A stretch of DNA of 37,139 bases, taken from Myxococcales bacterium. Its GTDB lineage: Bacteria; Myxococcota_A; Polyangia; Haliangiales; Haliangiaceae. Each line of letters begins with the position of its first letter. The stretch's first letter is position 1. This document shows, in pieces, positions 7,992-16,731 of the stretch. The notes under the pieces were generated by a model, which was not told the DNA's origin, ran no database searches, and saw nothing but the letters and a program-made list of their open reading frames with translations. The position numbers and the translations under genes were made by a program. The stretch lies in assembly GCA_028287115.1 (NCBI GenBank), contig JAQBQF010000143.1:1-37139 (forward strand), given 5' to 3'.

Positions 7992-10405
7992 TTTTCCCCC
8001 GGGTGATGCGGTTCTTTGGACAGCGGAACGGAGAGCGAGAGGAACACGGTGCGTGGCGCGCCGTAGGAGCTGCCGACGAAGCCATTCGCGATCCGGAACG
8101 CGTAGTGCTCGTTGAACACGTTGAGCACGTCGACGCCGACGCGAAACGGATATGCGTGCGGCAAGAACGTGTACTGCATCGAGAGATCCGTGCGGGTGTG
8201 CCCGGGCACGTGCGCCGTGTTGGAGGGACCGGTGCGTAGGCCCGAGCCGTACGCGACGAGGCTCGTGATCGAGAACCGTCCATCGCGCACCGTCGCGCCA
8301 CCGTTCGCGGTGAACGTCTGTGCGTGATCGAGCGTCTGCCAGGCGTTGTTCGCGAGATCTTCTGCGCTGAACAAGAACTTCGCGGACGAGATGCCGCGGC
8401 CTTCGGCGATTCCGTACGAGCCGTTCGCGAACCCAGACAGCCACGGTCCGACGCGAAGCTCGACGTTCGCCTCGACACCACCGGCACGGCCGCGCTGGAA
8501 GTTGTAGTTCGAGAGGAGGCTCGTCGAGCCGATCGCCGTATCGTCGAGCTGGTTCCATGCGTAGCGACCCCACGCGGTGAGCCCGGCGGAGAGCGGACCC
8601 TTGACGCGCGCTTGGATGCCGGCTTCACCATAGACGTCGGTCTCGGGCTTGAGGTCGTACGTCACTTGCTGGTCCGCGGGGACGACGCCGAGCGTGCGTG
8701 CCGCGTTCGCGGCGTCGATCGGCGAGGGCGGCTGCCAGTTGATGCCCGTCGCGATGTGTCCGACCGTGTCCTTCGAGAACGCATACGACGCGCCGAAGCG
8801 CGGGCTGATGCCCGCCGAATCATCGGAGGTTCCGTCCTGCAACATCACGTGCAGCTCGTCGAACCGAATACCGAGGTCGAGCGCGAGCTTGTCGTGCGTC
8901 CAGTGATCCTGCGCGTACAGCCCGGAGGTCAGCGCATCCGTATGATCGCGGCCGCGCGTGGTCATCGCCGGATCGATGCCGCCCGCCGCGTCGTCGCGCG
9001 CGTACTGCGCGAAGTCCGTGGTGCCGTAGAGGAAGTCCGCTTGTGCGCCGAGCTTCAAGAGGTGCGCTCCAAACCTGTGCGAGTACGCCGCGATCCCGCC
9101 GGCGTGGTGCGCGAGGCGCGTGACATCGCTCGCGATCGAGCCCGGATCGGCAAGGCTGCCGAGGGCGTGCGAGGCATCCGAGACCAGCGCTCCGCGCGAT
9201 AGCTTGTAGAGCGGCGCGAGCTGGATCTGGCCGCCGTCGAGCTTGTGGACCCACGACACGGCTGCGAACGCCTCGTCCTCGGTCTCGGTCGCGTTCGTGT
9301 CGTGAGGGATGAACGGAGGTGAGCTGTTGCCGAACTGATCGACCGGCCGCACGAAGTTGGGCCGCGACGGATCGAGCGGCACGACCGAAGGATCGAGCGG
9401 GATCTGGAAATGGTTGTGCGCGTAGGTCGCGAACATCTCGTAGTGGTTGACCTCGCACGGCGTGTAGTCGACGCGCGCGAATAACCGGCCGCTGTAGCCG
9501 TCGTCGTGGAGGATCGGCGTGATCGAAGGTGGATCGAGGGCGCGCTCCGAGCTGATCAAGCTGCCGCCGACGAACATGCCGGTCCGATCCGACAGCTTCG
9601 AAGCGTAGGTGAAGCCCGGCTCCACGGTGTTGTAAGAGCCGTAGCGAAGCTGAACCGCGCCCTCTGGATGATCGCCGCTCTGGCGCGTATTCAAATTGAC
9701 GACCGCGCCGAGCCGCTGCCCGAACTCGGCCGGCATGCCACCGGTGTAGATCTCGAGACCCTGGATCAACCGCACCGGAATCGAGGCCGCGAACAAGCTG
9801 CCGACCGAGTCCGGAATCGGAACGCCGTCGACTTGATATTGGATGTTCGCGTGATTGCCGCGCGCGTATAAGTTGCCGAGCGCGTCGACGACGAATCCCG
9901 GTTGGGTCGCGACGACGTCCGTGATCGGTCGGTCTTCAGTTCCGGGGAGCTCTTGCAGCGTCTGTCGCGTGACGGTCGCGACGCTACCGGTTGCCGTGCT
10001 CGGCTGAGGTACGGCCCAGTCTTCCTCGATCGTCACGATCTCTTCGCTGTTGACGAGCGTGAGCTCGACCGTCGCGACTTGCGACGAGCTGAGCTGAAGA
10101 TGCTGGTGATCACCGACGAGCCCGGGCGCGGAGGCTTCGACCGTGTAGTCACCGAATGGGACGCTCGTGAACGCGAACTTGCCGTCTGGTCCCGTCACCT
10201 GCTTCGCGACCGTGTTGCCGGCCGAGTCGTGGAGCACGACCGCCGCACCGGGCAGGGGATGCAGGAGCGCATCGTCGACCACGCCGGTGATCACGCCATC
10301 GACCGACGCGCGCGCTGGCACCGCGATACAGAGGATCGCAAGGATGGCCAAGCGAGCGATAACGCGCACGCTGGGTACCGTTACGCAAACGCGACTGAAT
10401 TGCAA
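7988..10405 (-). CDS. TonB-dependent outer-membrane receptor with carboxypeptidase-regulatory-like N-terminus
   Basis: This 805-residue outer-membrane protein has a signal peptide ending PARA (about residue 33). A carboxypeptidase-D regulatory-like module follows at about 37-100 ('GVVDDALLHPLPGAAVVLHD' through 'FGDYTVEASAPGL'). The plug comes next ('DVVATQPGFVVDALGNLYARG', 'YQVDGVPIPDS', 'IPVRLIQGLEIYTGGMPAEFG'), then a long beta barrel ending in an aromatic-rich strand. Such receptors import metal chelates, vitamins or glycans using TonB energy; the substrate is not readable. An AAGGGA at 10419-10414 sits 8 nt before a TTG at 10405 and covers the kinase stop, so I take the TTG start; GTG 12 codons later is the alternative. 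No tonB, exbB or exbD is nearby. Confidence 0.93.
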   Translation of the reverse strand: MQFSRVCVTVPSVRVIARLAILAILCIAVPARASVDGVITGVVDDALLHPLPGAAVVLHDSAGNTVAKQVTGPDGKFAFTSVPFGDYTVEASAPGLVGDHQHLQLSSSQVATVELTLVNSEEIVTIEEDWAVPQPSTATGSVATVTRQTLQELPGTEDRPITDVVATQPGFVVDALGNLYARGNHANIQYQVDGVPIPDSVGSLFAASIPVRLIQGLEIYTGGMPAEFGQRLGAVVNLNTRQSGDHPEGAVQLRYGSYNTVEPGFTYASKLSDRTGMFVGGSLISSERALDPPSITPILHDDGYSGRLFARVDYTPCEVNHYEMFATYAHNHFQIPLDPSVVPLDPSRPNFVRPVDQFGNSSPPFIPHDTNATETEDEAFAAVSWVHKLDGGQIQLAPLYKLSRGALVSDASHALGSLADPGSIASDVTRLAHHAGGIAAYSHRFGAHLLKLGAQADFLYGTTDFAQYARDDAAGGIDPAMTTRGRDHTDALTSGLYAQDHWTHDKLALDLGIRFDELHVMLQDGTSDDSAGISPRFGASYAFSKDTVGHIATGINWQPPSPIDAANAARTLGVVPADQQVTYDLKPETDVYGEAGIQARVKGPLSAGLTAWGRYAWNQLDDTAIGSTSLLSNYNFQRGRAGGVEANVELRVGPWLSGFANGSYGIAEGRGISSAKFLFSAEDLANNAWQTLDHAQTFTANGGATVRDGRFSITSLVAYGSGLRTGPSNTAHVPGHTRTDLSMQYTFLPHAYPFRVGVDVLNVFNEHYAFRIANGFVGSSYGAPRTVFLSLSVPLSKEPHHPGEK

Positions 10406-10413
10406 CTGCGAGA

Positions 10414-10419
10414 TCCCTT
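10414..10419 (-). promoter_or_regulatory. Ribosome-binding site that sets the TonB receptor start
   Basis: AAGGGA on the minus strand ends 8 nt before the TTG at 10405 and overlaps the TAA of the kinase gene (10420-10418). It supports translation from TTG, coupled to the kinase, over the downstream GTG. Confidence 0.5.
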
Positions 10420-12787
10420 AAGAGGTCGTGACCGAGCGAAACGCGGCGAGCACCGCCGATGCACGCCGTGCGACCTGGGTGCGGGCTGTCATGAATCGTC
10501 GATCTTCGACCATGCTCATGAACAGCGGGCACCCGTCGAACCACACGATATCCATGAGGCCCAGGTGTGCAGCGCGTTCGAGCGAGCTCACCGCGAGCTC
10601 GCGGTTGTTGATCGCGGCCCCGGCTTCGGCGATCAGCTGAAGCCCCATGAGCTGCTGCCGGACCGGCAGCTCGGTCTGGCCGGCGAGATGGTTCATCGCT
10701 TCCCACGATTGTTGCTCGAGACCGCCGGACATCGCGCTGATGACGATCTCGACGAGCTTGGCCGAGCCTTCGGCCATGCGCGGCGCGAAGCGTCTCGCCG
10801 ACTCGGCCATCGATCGAAGGTCGCCACGCCATCCGGCCAAACGCGCATGAAAGATCGCCGCTAATTGACCGATCGACGGATCCGGATCGGCGAGCAAGAT
10901 CGCGATCCGTGCATCGGCAGAGCTCCAATTGCCCTCGAGTGCATCGAGGCGCGCGAGCTCGGAGGAGATGATCTGGCCGCGTCCCGGGTCGAGCCCGACC
11001 GCGGTCTCGAAGTGCGTGCGAGCCTGTGCCGCGCCTTCGATCTCGACGAGGATCTTGCCGGCGAGCTCGTGCGCTTGTGCCAGCATCGGGGCGCGCAGGA
11101 GCGCGGTTCCGAGATCGCGTCCACCGCGCTCGAAGTCGCCCCGGTTGAAGTGGTACTGGGCAGACGCGAGGTATGCCTCGCCATGACCGGTCGCGAGCCC
11201 GCGCTCGATCGCGAGCTCCGCGCGCTTCGCGAGATCGGGATTACTCCGCATCACCCACGCCTGGACCGTCGCGTAAGCGAGCGCGCCGAGGATCGGCGGA
11301 GAGGAGGGCGCGTACTCGGCCGCTTTCTCGAGCATGTCGGCCGCGGCCTGCGCGTGACTGCCCCAGAACCGACGCAGCTCGGCGCGCGCGCGCAGGTACA
11401 GATCGACCGCGCGGGAATCGAGCGGCTTGGTCGCCGCGGGCGCGCGGGTCGACAGCGCATCCGCGATCGCGTGCGCCAACTTCTCGCTGACGTCGAGGAT
11501 CTCCGGCTCGGCACAGTCGACCTTGGTCGCCCAGATCTGAAAGCCGTCGACGATGCTGATCAGCCGGGCCGCGACCCGGAGGCCGGTCGGGCTTCGCCGC
11601 AACGTCGAGACGACAACGTGGTCCACCTGTAACCCGCGCCCGAGCTCGCGCGGATCGGGTGCCGTCTTCGATCGCACGATCCCGGCCGGGCGGACACGCA
11701 GGCCCTCGGTCGTCGACAGGGTATCGATGATGTCGTCGAGCAGACCGTCGGCGAGATATTCATCGCCGGGAGCGCACGCGATCGGCAGCACCGCGATCGA
11801 CGTGGGCGTTGGTGGCGCTGCCATCGCCGGCTTGAGCGGCGCCCGCGCGATCGCCGGCATGCTCGCTCTTGGCTTCTCCACCCCACCCCGCGTGATCAGA
11901 TCGAGCTTGCCCGTGGTGATCGCCTCGGCGATCGCGTCGGCGCTCGGCGGCCGGTGATCGGCGTCGAGCTCGAGGCAAGCGGCGACGATCGTGGCGAACG
12001 CGGCCGGAATCTCCGTCGTGCCGGTCTCGAGAATTCTCGGCGGCGTCGTCGCCTGTGCGACTGCCATCGAGATCGCGTTATCGCCGGTCCACGGCCGAGT
12101 TCCGGTCGCGAGCTCGAACAGGATCACGCCGAGCGAGAACAGATCGGCGCGCGCATCGAGGTCGCGGCCGGCGAGTTGCTCCGGTGCCATGTACCGCGGC
12201 GTGCCGACCACGGCACCGACTTGCGTGACCCCGGGATCGTCGTCGCCGCGCGCGATCCCGAAATCGGTGATCACGATCCGATCGGTGCCACGCTCGACGA
12301 GGACGTTGTCCGGCTTGAGATCGCGGTGGATGACGCCGGCCTTGTGCGCGGCCGCGAGCCCGGCACAGATCTGGACGGCGATTGCTTTGAGGCGGGGCCA
12401 CGGCATCGGCGTCGGTCGGATCTCGCCGGTGAGCGGATCGCCGGCGACCAGCTCCATCGTCAGAAATTTATCGGTGCCGTGATCTCCGATATCGAACATC
12501 CGCGCGACGTTCGGATGGACGATCCGCCGCGTCAGCTTGACCTCGCGCCGGAACCGCTCGATCGCGTCCGCCGAGAGTCCAGCGCGCAGCACCTTCAGCG
12601 CGACATGCTCGTCGAGCTCGGTGTCCAGGGCTTCGTAGACCCGACCCATGCCGCCGCCGCCGAGCCACCGCACGATCCGATAGCGGTGCGCGACCATCTC
12701 CGACACATCGGTAAATCCGCCGCTGGTCGTGGTCGTGGTTGTCGGCAGCGAGCTGGCGAGTGTGTCGTCATCTCCGGCAACCGACAT
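10418..12787 (-). CDS. Hanks-type Ser/Thr protein kinase with TolB/FlgO-like and TPR-like C-terminal region
   Basis: This 789-residue protein has an N-terminal kinase domain (about 34-290). It shows the Gly loop LGGGGMGRVYEA, Lys65 in ALKVL, the catalytic loop HRDLKPDN (Asp156), metal Asp175 in DFG and MAPEQ. All catalytic residues are present. A Pro/Ala linker leads to an 'IAVLPIACAPGDEYLADGLLDDII' module (about 328-445), the TolB-N/FlgO-like sensor-type domain often found behind such kinases and adenylate cyclases. The rest (about 455-780) is alpha-helical TPR-like sequence. No transmembrane helix is seen, so it is cytoplasmic. The Thr-rich N-terminus (TTTTTT) may be an autophosphorylation site. 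It sits 20 nt after the acyltransferase and 12 nt before the TonB receptor gene. Confidence 0.95.
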   Translation of the reverse strand: MSVAGDDDTLASSLPTTTTTTSGGFTDVSEMVAHRYRIVRWLGGGGMGRVYEALDTELDEHVALKVLRAGLSADAIERFRREVKLTRRIVHPNVARMFDIGDHGTDKFLTMELVAGDPLTGEIRPTPMPWPRLKAIAVQICAGLAAAHKAGVIHRDLKPDNVLVERGTDRIVITDFGIARGDDDPGVTQVGAVVGTPRYMAPEQLAGRDLDARADLFSLGVILFELATGTRPWTGDNAISMAVAQATTPPRILETGTTEIPAAFATIVAACLELDADHRPPSADAIAEAITTGKLDLITRGGVEKPRASMPAIARAPLKPAMAAPPTPTSIAVLPIACAPGDEYLADGLLDDIIDTLSTTEGLRVRPAGIVRSKTAPDPRELGRGLQVDHVVVSTLRRSPTGLRVAARLISIVDGFQIWATKVDCAEPEILDVSEKLAHAIADALSTRAPAATKPLDSRAVDLYLRARAELRRFWGSHAQAAADMLEKAAEYAPSSPPILGALAYATVQAWVMRSNPDLAKRAELAIERGLATGHGEAYLASAQYHFNRGDFERGGRDLGTALLRAPMLAQAHELAGKILVEIEGAAQARTHFETAVGLDPGRGQIISSELARLDALEGNWSSADARIAILLADPDPSIGQLAAIFHARLAGWRGDLRSMAESARRFAPRMAEGSAKLVEIVISAMSGGLEQQSWEAMNHLAGQTELPVRQQLMGLQLIAEAGAAINNRELAVSSLERAAHLGLMDIVWFDGCPLFMSMVEDRRFMTARTQVARRASAVLAAFRSVTTS

Positions 12788-12795
12788 CGCCGATT

Positions 12796-12804
12796 ATCGT
12801 AGCA
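12796..12804 (-). promoter_or_regulatory. Possible extended -10 element for the kinase gene
   Basis: TGC-TACGAT on the minus strand ends 8 nt before the kinase ATG. The position would give a leaderless or nearly leaderless mRNA; no Shine-Dalgarno is present here. The -35 region is weak. This could give the kinase/TonB group expression independent of the acyltransferase. Confidence 0.35.
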
Positions 12805-12807
12805 CTG

Positions 12808-13704
12808 TTATTCCCGACCCTCGAACGCGTAGAGCTTTCCGACAGGCCGGTTGCCGAGCCACCGCTGATCGTCCTGCGTGATCCGGCCCGCGGAGAGGTC
12901 TCGGCGGAGCTCGCGCTCGCGCTCGGACAGCTTGCGAATCTCCGCCATGAACCGATCTGCGGTTTTCTTGTACAGCGTCGGTCGCGGCTTCTCTGCCATG
13001 AAGTCGTCGTAGTTGATCGGAGGTCCGAACACCGTCATCACCGCGTGGTCGCCGCGCGCCTCGGACGTGAAGTTCATCCGCACGTCCTTCACGATGTCGT
13101 TGCCGAGACCGTGAATGAAGGCGGGGATCACCGTCGGCTTACCCAGAAGCGCGACCTTGCCGACCCCGGGCTGCGCCGGCAGCAGCACGTACGGATCAGG
13201 TCCCTTGCCGCGCGTGCCTTCAGGATGCATGCCCAGGACATTTCCGCGGTGCTTCAGGATCTCGACCATCTTGTCGAGCGCGTCATCGTTGAGCTGACGG
13301 CGTTCCGCCTGGCGATAGATCGGCGGATACATCGCGCCGCCGGCGATCGCCGCATTGATCACGACACCGAGTGGTTGATCGTAGAAGAAGTTTGATCGGA
13401 CCGGGAAAAACAGGCGTTTCGCCCACGGCACGGGGCCCATGTAGCAACCGAGCAGCATGCAGTACTGATCGAAGAAGCTCCGGTGATTGGCGACGAGCAT
13501 GACCCCCGCCTCGGGCCGGAGGTCCATCAAGTGCTCGAGGCCATCGACGAACATCCGATTTGCGATGGCCGCTCGGACCCACACGTACGAGATGCCGCGC
13601 AGAAACTTGGTCTGCAGCCACTTGCCACGGGGATCTTCATTCGCGAGCTCGCCGAAGCGGAGCGCGAACCGCTCCATCCGGGTGAGCGGTGCATCCTGAG
13701 CCAT
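12808..13704 (-). CDS. PlsC-type 1-acyl-glycerol-phosphate acyltransferase family protein
   Basis: Family members move an acyl chain from acyl-ACP or acyl-CoA onto lysophosphatidate or related acceptors at the inner membrane. Read from MAQDAPLTRM (298 residues), the protein has acyltransferase motif I VANHRSFFD (catalytic His and Asp), the mid motif with 'GAMYPPIYR', and the phosphate-binding motif HPEGTRGKG, then 'PTVIPAFIHGLG'. The helical C-terminus ends with 'DDQRWLGNRPVGKLYAFEGRE'. The frame is open to 13803, but the extra 33 residues are Arg/Ser-rich and unlike the family. It is transcribed away from the nuo operon and is the first gene of the minus-strand run with the kinase and TonB receptor. 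The exact acceptor (LPA or another lysolipid) is unknown. Confidence 0.88.
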   Translation of the reverse strand: MAQDAPLTRMERFALRFGELANEDPRGKWLQTKFLRGISYVWVRAAIANRMFVDGLEHLMDLRPEAGVMLVANHRSFFDQYCMLLGCYMGPVPWAKRLFFPVRSNFFYDQPLGVVINAAIAGGAMYPPIYRQAERRQLNDDALDKMVEILKHRGNVLGMHPEGTRGKGPDPYVLLPAQPGVGKVALLGKPTVIPAFIHGLGNDIVKDVRMNFTSEARGDHAVMTVFGPPINYDDFMAEKPRPTLYKKTADRFMAEIRKLSERERELRRDLSAGRITQDDQRWLGNRPVGKLYAFEGRE

Positions 13705-13821
13705 CTGAGACTCGATACCACACCAGGTTCCAGGAGATCGCTTTCGGCCGGCCCGAGATTGACGCGCCAGATAGCGCCCACTATGTTTCGCCCGCTCGCT
13801 CAAGCCCGAGGCAACATCCCG

Positions 13822-14327
13822 ATGTCACTCGAATTCTCCGCGGACGCCCAGAAATCTATCCAAGCGGCGTGCGAGCGGTATCAGGTTTCAGGATCGAAGA
13901 AACCGGTCGTGCTGTTTGCGCTGCATGTCGCGCAAAAACAGTTCGGTTACCTGTCCGATGACGCGCTTCGCCTGGTCGCCGCGACGCTCGACGTCCCCTA
14001 CGCACATGTCTACGGCGTCGCGACGTTCTACACGATGTTCCGTCGAGAGCCGGGCGGCACGAACACGATTCGGATGTGCACCAACATCTCGTGCATGCTG
14101 CGCGGCGGCTACGAGGTGCTTGCCGCGTTCGAAAAGACGCTGGGTCTAAAACCCGGCCAGTCGAACAAAGACTTCACGCTCGTCGAAGAAGAGTGCATCG
14201 CCGCATGCGCCAACGCGCCGTGCGCGGTCGTCGGCACGCGCTACTTCCTCGACATCGTGCCGACCCAGGTCGAGCAGATCGTCTCTGACTTGCGGCGCGA
14301 GCCGCACCCGGAATCGGAGGTGGTGTA

Positions 14328-14328
<1 letters not shown>
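13822..14328 (+). CDS. nuoE: NADH-quinone oxidoreductase subunit E
   Basis: This 168-residue thioredoxin-like subunit carries the N1a [2Fe-2S] cluster of the complex I NADH module. The four ligands are Cys86, Cys91 (CTNISC), Cys125 and Cys129 (CIAACANAP). The N-terminal helical part (SIQAACERY...VVLFALHVAQKQFGYLS) is typical. I start at MSLEFSADAQ; an in-frame ATG at 13783 would add 13 residues, but the base run TATGTT there may instead be a -10 box. Its stop shares one base with the nuoF start (TAATG). It opens a seven-gene nuo operon. Confidence 0.95.
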
Positions 14329-15664
<1,336 letters not shown>

Positions 15665-15668
<4 letters not shown>

Positions 15669-16405
15669 AGGTGATCTGTGTCCTCCTGACGGCCCTCGGG
15701 CTCGCCTTCGGTGCCGCGCAGGCTGCCGAAGCGCAGCCGCAGCCGATCGCGGCGCACGCGCCGGGCATCACGACCTCGGTCGTCCAGCGCTCACCTCATA
15801 GCGATCGGATCGAGTCGCACGACAAAGGCATGGCGCTCCTGTTCTGGGCGTTCGCCGTGGCGTGCGTCGGTGGCGCGCTGTTCGTGATCACGCGGCGCAA
15901 CTTGATCGCGGCGGTGATGGGCATGGTCGGCAGCTTCGTCGGGATTGCCGCCGTCTACATGATGCTGTACGCGACCTTCCTCGCGGTCGTGCAGATGCTC
16001 GTCTACGCGGGCGCGATCATGGTGCTGTTCGTGTTCGTGATCATGATCCTGAACCGCCCCGAGGACGAGCCGGTCGCGCCATCGGGCCGCGTCGGCCAAG
16101 GCATCGGGGTGGTCGCGATCGTGTACCTCGTGTATCGCCTCGCACTCCTGTTCATCCACATCCGCGTGCCGAACGCGCAGATCGCGATCCCGGGTCCCCA
16201 AGCCGTCGGCGGACACGATTGGGGCTCCGTGCAGGCAGTCGGTACCGATCTGTTCAACGGCGGGCTGTTTCCGTTCGAGGCGATCTCGATCCTGCTGCTC
16301 GTCGCCGTCGTCGGCGCGATCGCGATCGCGAAGCCGCTGCACGAACGTGATGTCCCCGAGGGCTTGTCGCCCAACGACCCGCGCGTGGAGGGGCACTCGC
16401 CATGA
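15665..16405 (+). CDS. nuoJ: NADH-quinone oxidoreductase subunit J with N-terminal signal-peptide-like extension
   Basis: NuoJ is a membrane subunit of complex I; its TM3 takes part in coupling. The core (about 56-205) has 'FAVACVGGALFVITRRNLIAA' and the conserved 'VYMMLYATFLAVVQMLVYAGAIMVLFVFVIMIL'. At 246 residues it is longer than most. It begins MKVICVLLTALGLAFGAAQA|AEAQ, a good Sec signal peptide with an AxA site, followed by about 35 polar residues before the first core helix. The extension is in frame, has normal codon use, and its ATG overlaps the nuoF stop, so it looks genuine. Starting instead at Met56 (15830) would leave a gap unusual for this operon. A periplasm-facing extension is inferred. 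Confidence 0.93.
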
Positions 16406-16731
16406 ACGACTTCATCTTCAACATCGGCTACGCGCACTTCCTCGTGCTGTCGGCCGTGATGTTCCTGATCGGCACGGTCGGCGTCATGGTCCGCCGCAAC
16501 GCGCTGATCATCCTGATGAGCGTCGAGCTGATGCTCAACGCGGCGAACATGGCGCTGCTGACGTTCTCTCGGATGTGGGGCGGCAGCGAAGCGCTGTCGG
16601 CTCATACGTTCGCCCTGATCGTGATCGGCGTCGCCGCCGCCGAGGCTTCGGTTGGCCTCGCTATCACGGTTGCCGTTTTCCGCGGTCGTCGAAACGTCGA
16701 CGTCGACCGCTTGACCAGCCTGAGGCACTAA
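16402..16731 (+). CDS. nuoK: NADH-quinone oxidoreductase subunit K
   Basis: This 109-residue three-helix membrane subunit is homologous to MrpC. The two membrane glutamates needed for proton transfer are present: Glu42 (SVELMLNAAN) and Glu81 (AAAEASVGLA). The loop between the second and third helices (SRMWGGSEALSAHTF) is slightly longer than usual. The start overlaps the nuoJ stop (ATGA) and the stop abuts the nuoL ATG with no gap. Confidence 0.97.
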   Translation: MNDFIFNIGYAHFLVLSAVMFLIGTVGVMVRRNALIILMSVELMLNAANMALLTFSRMWGGSEALSAHTFALIVIGVAAAEASVGLAITVAVFRGRRNVDVDRLTSLRH

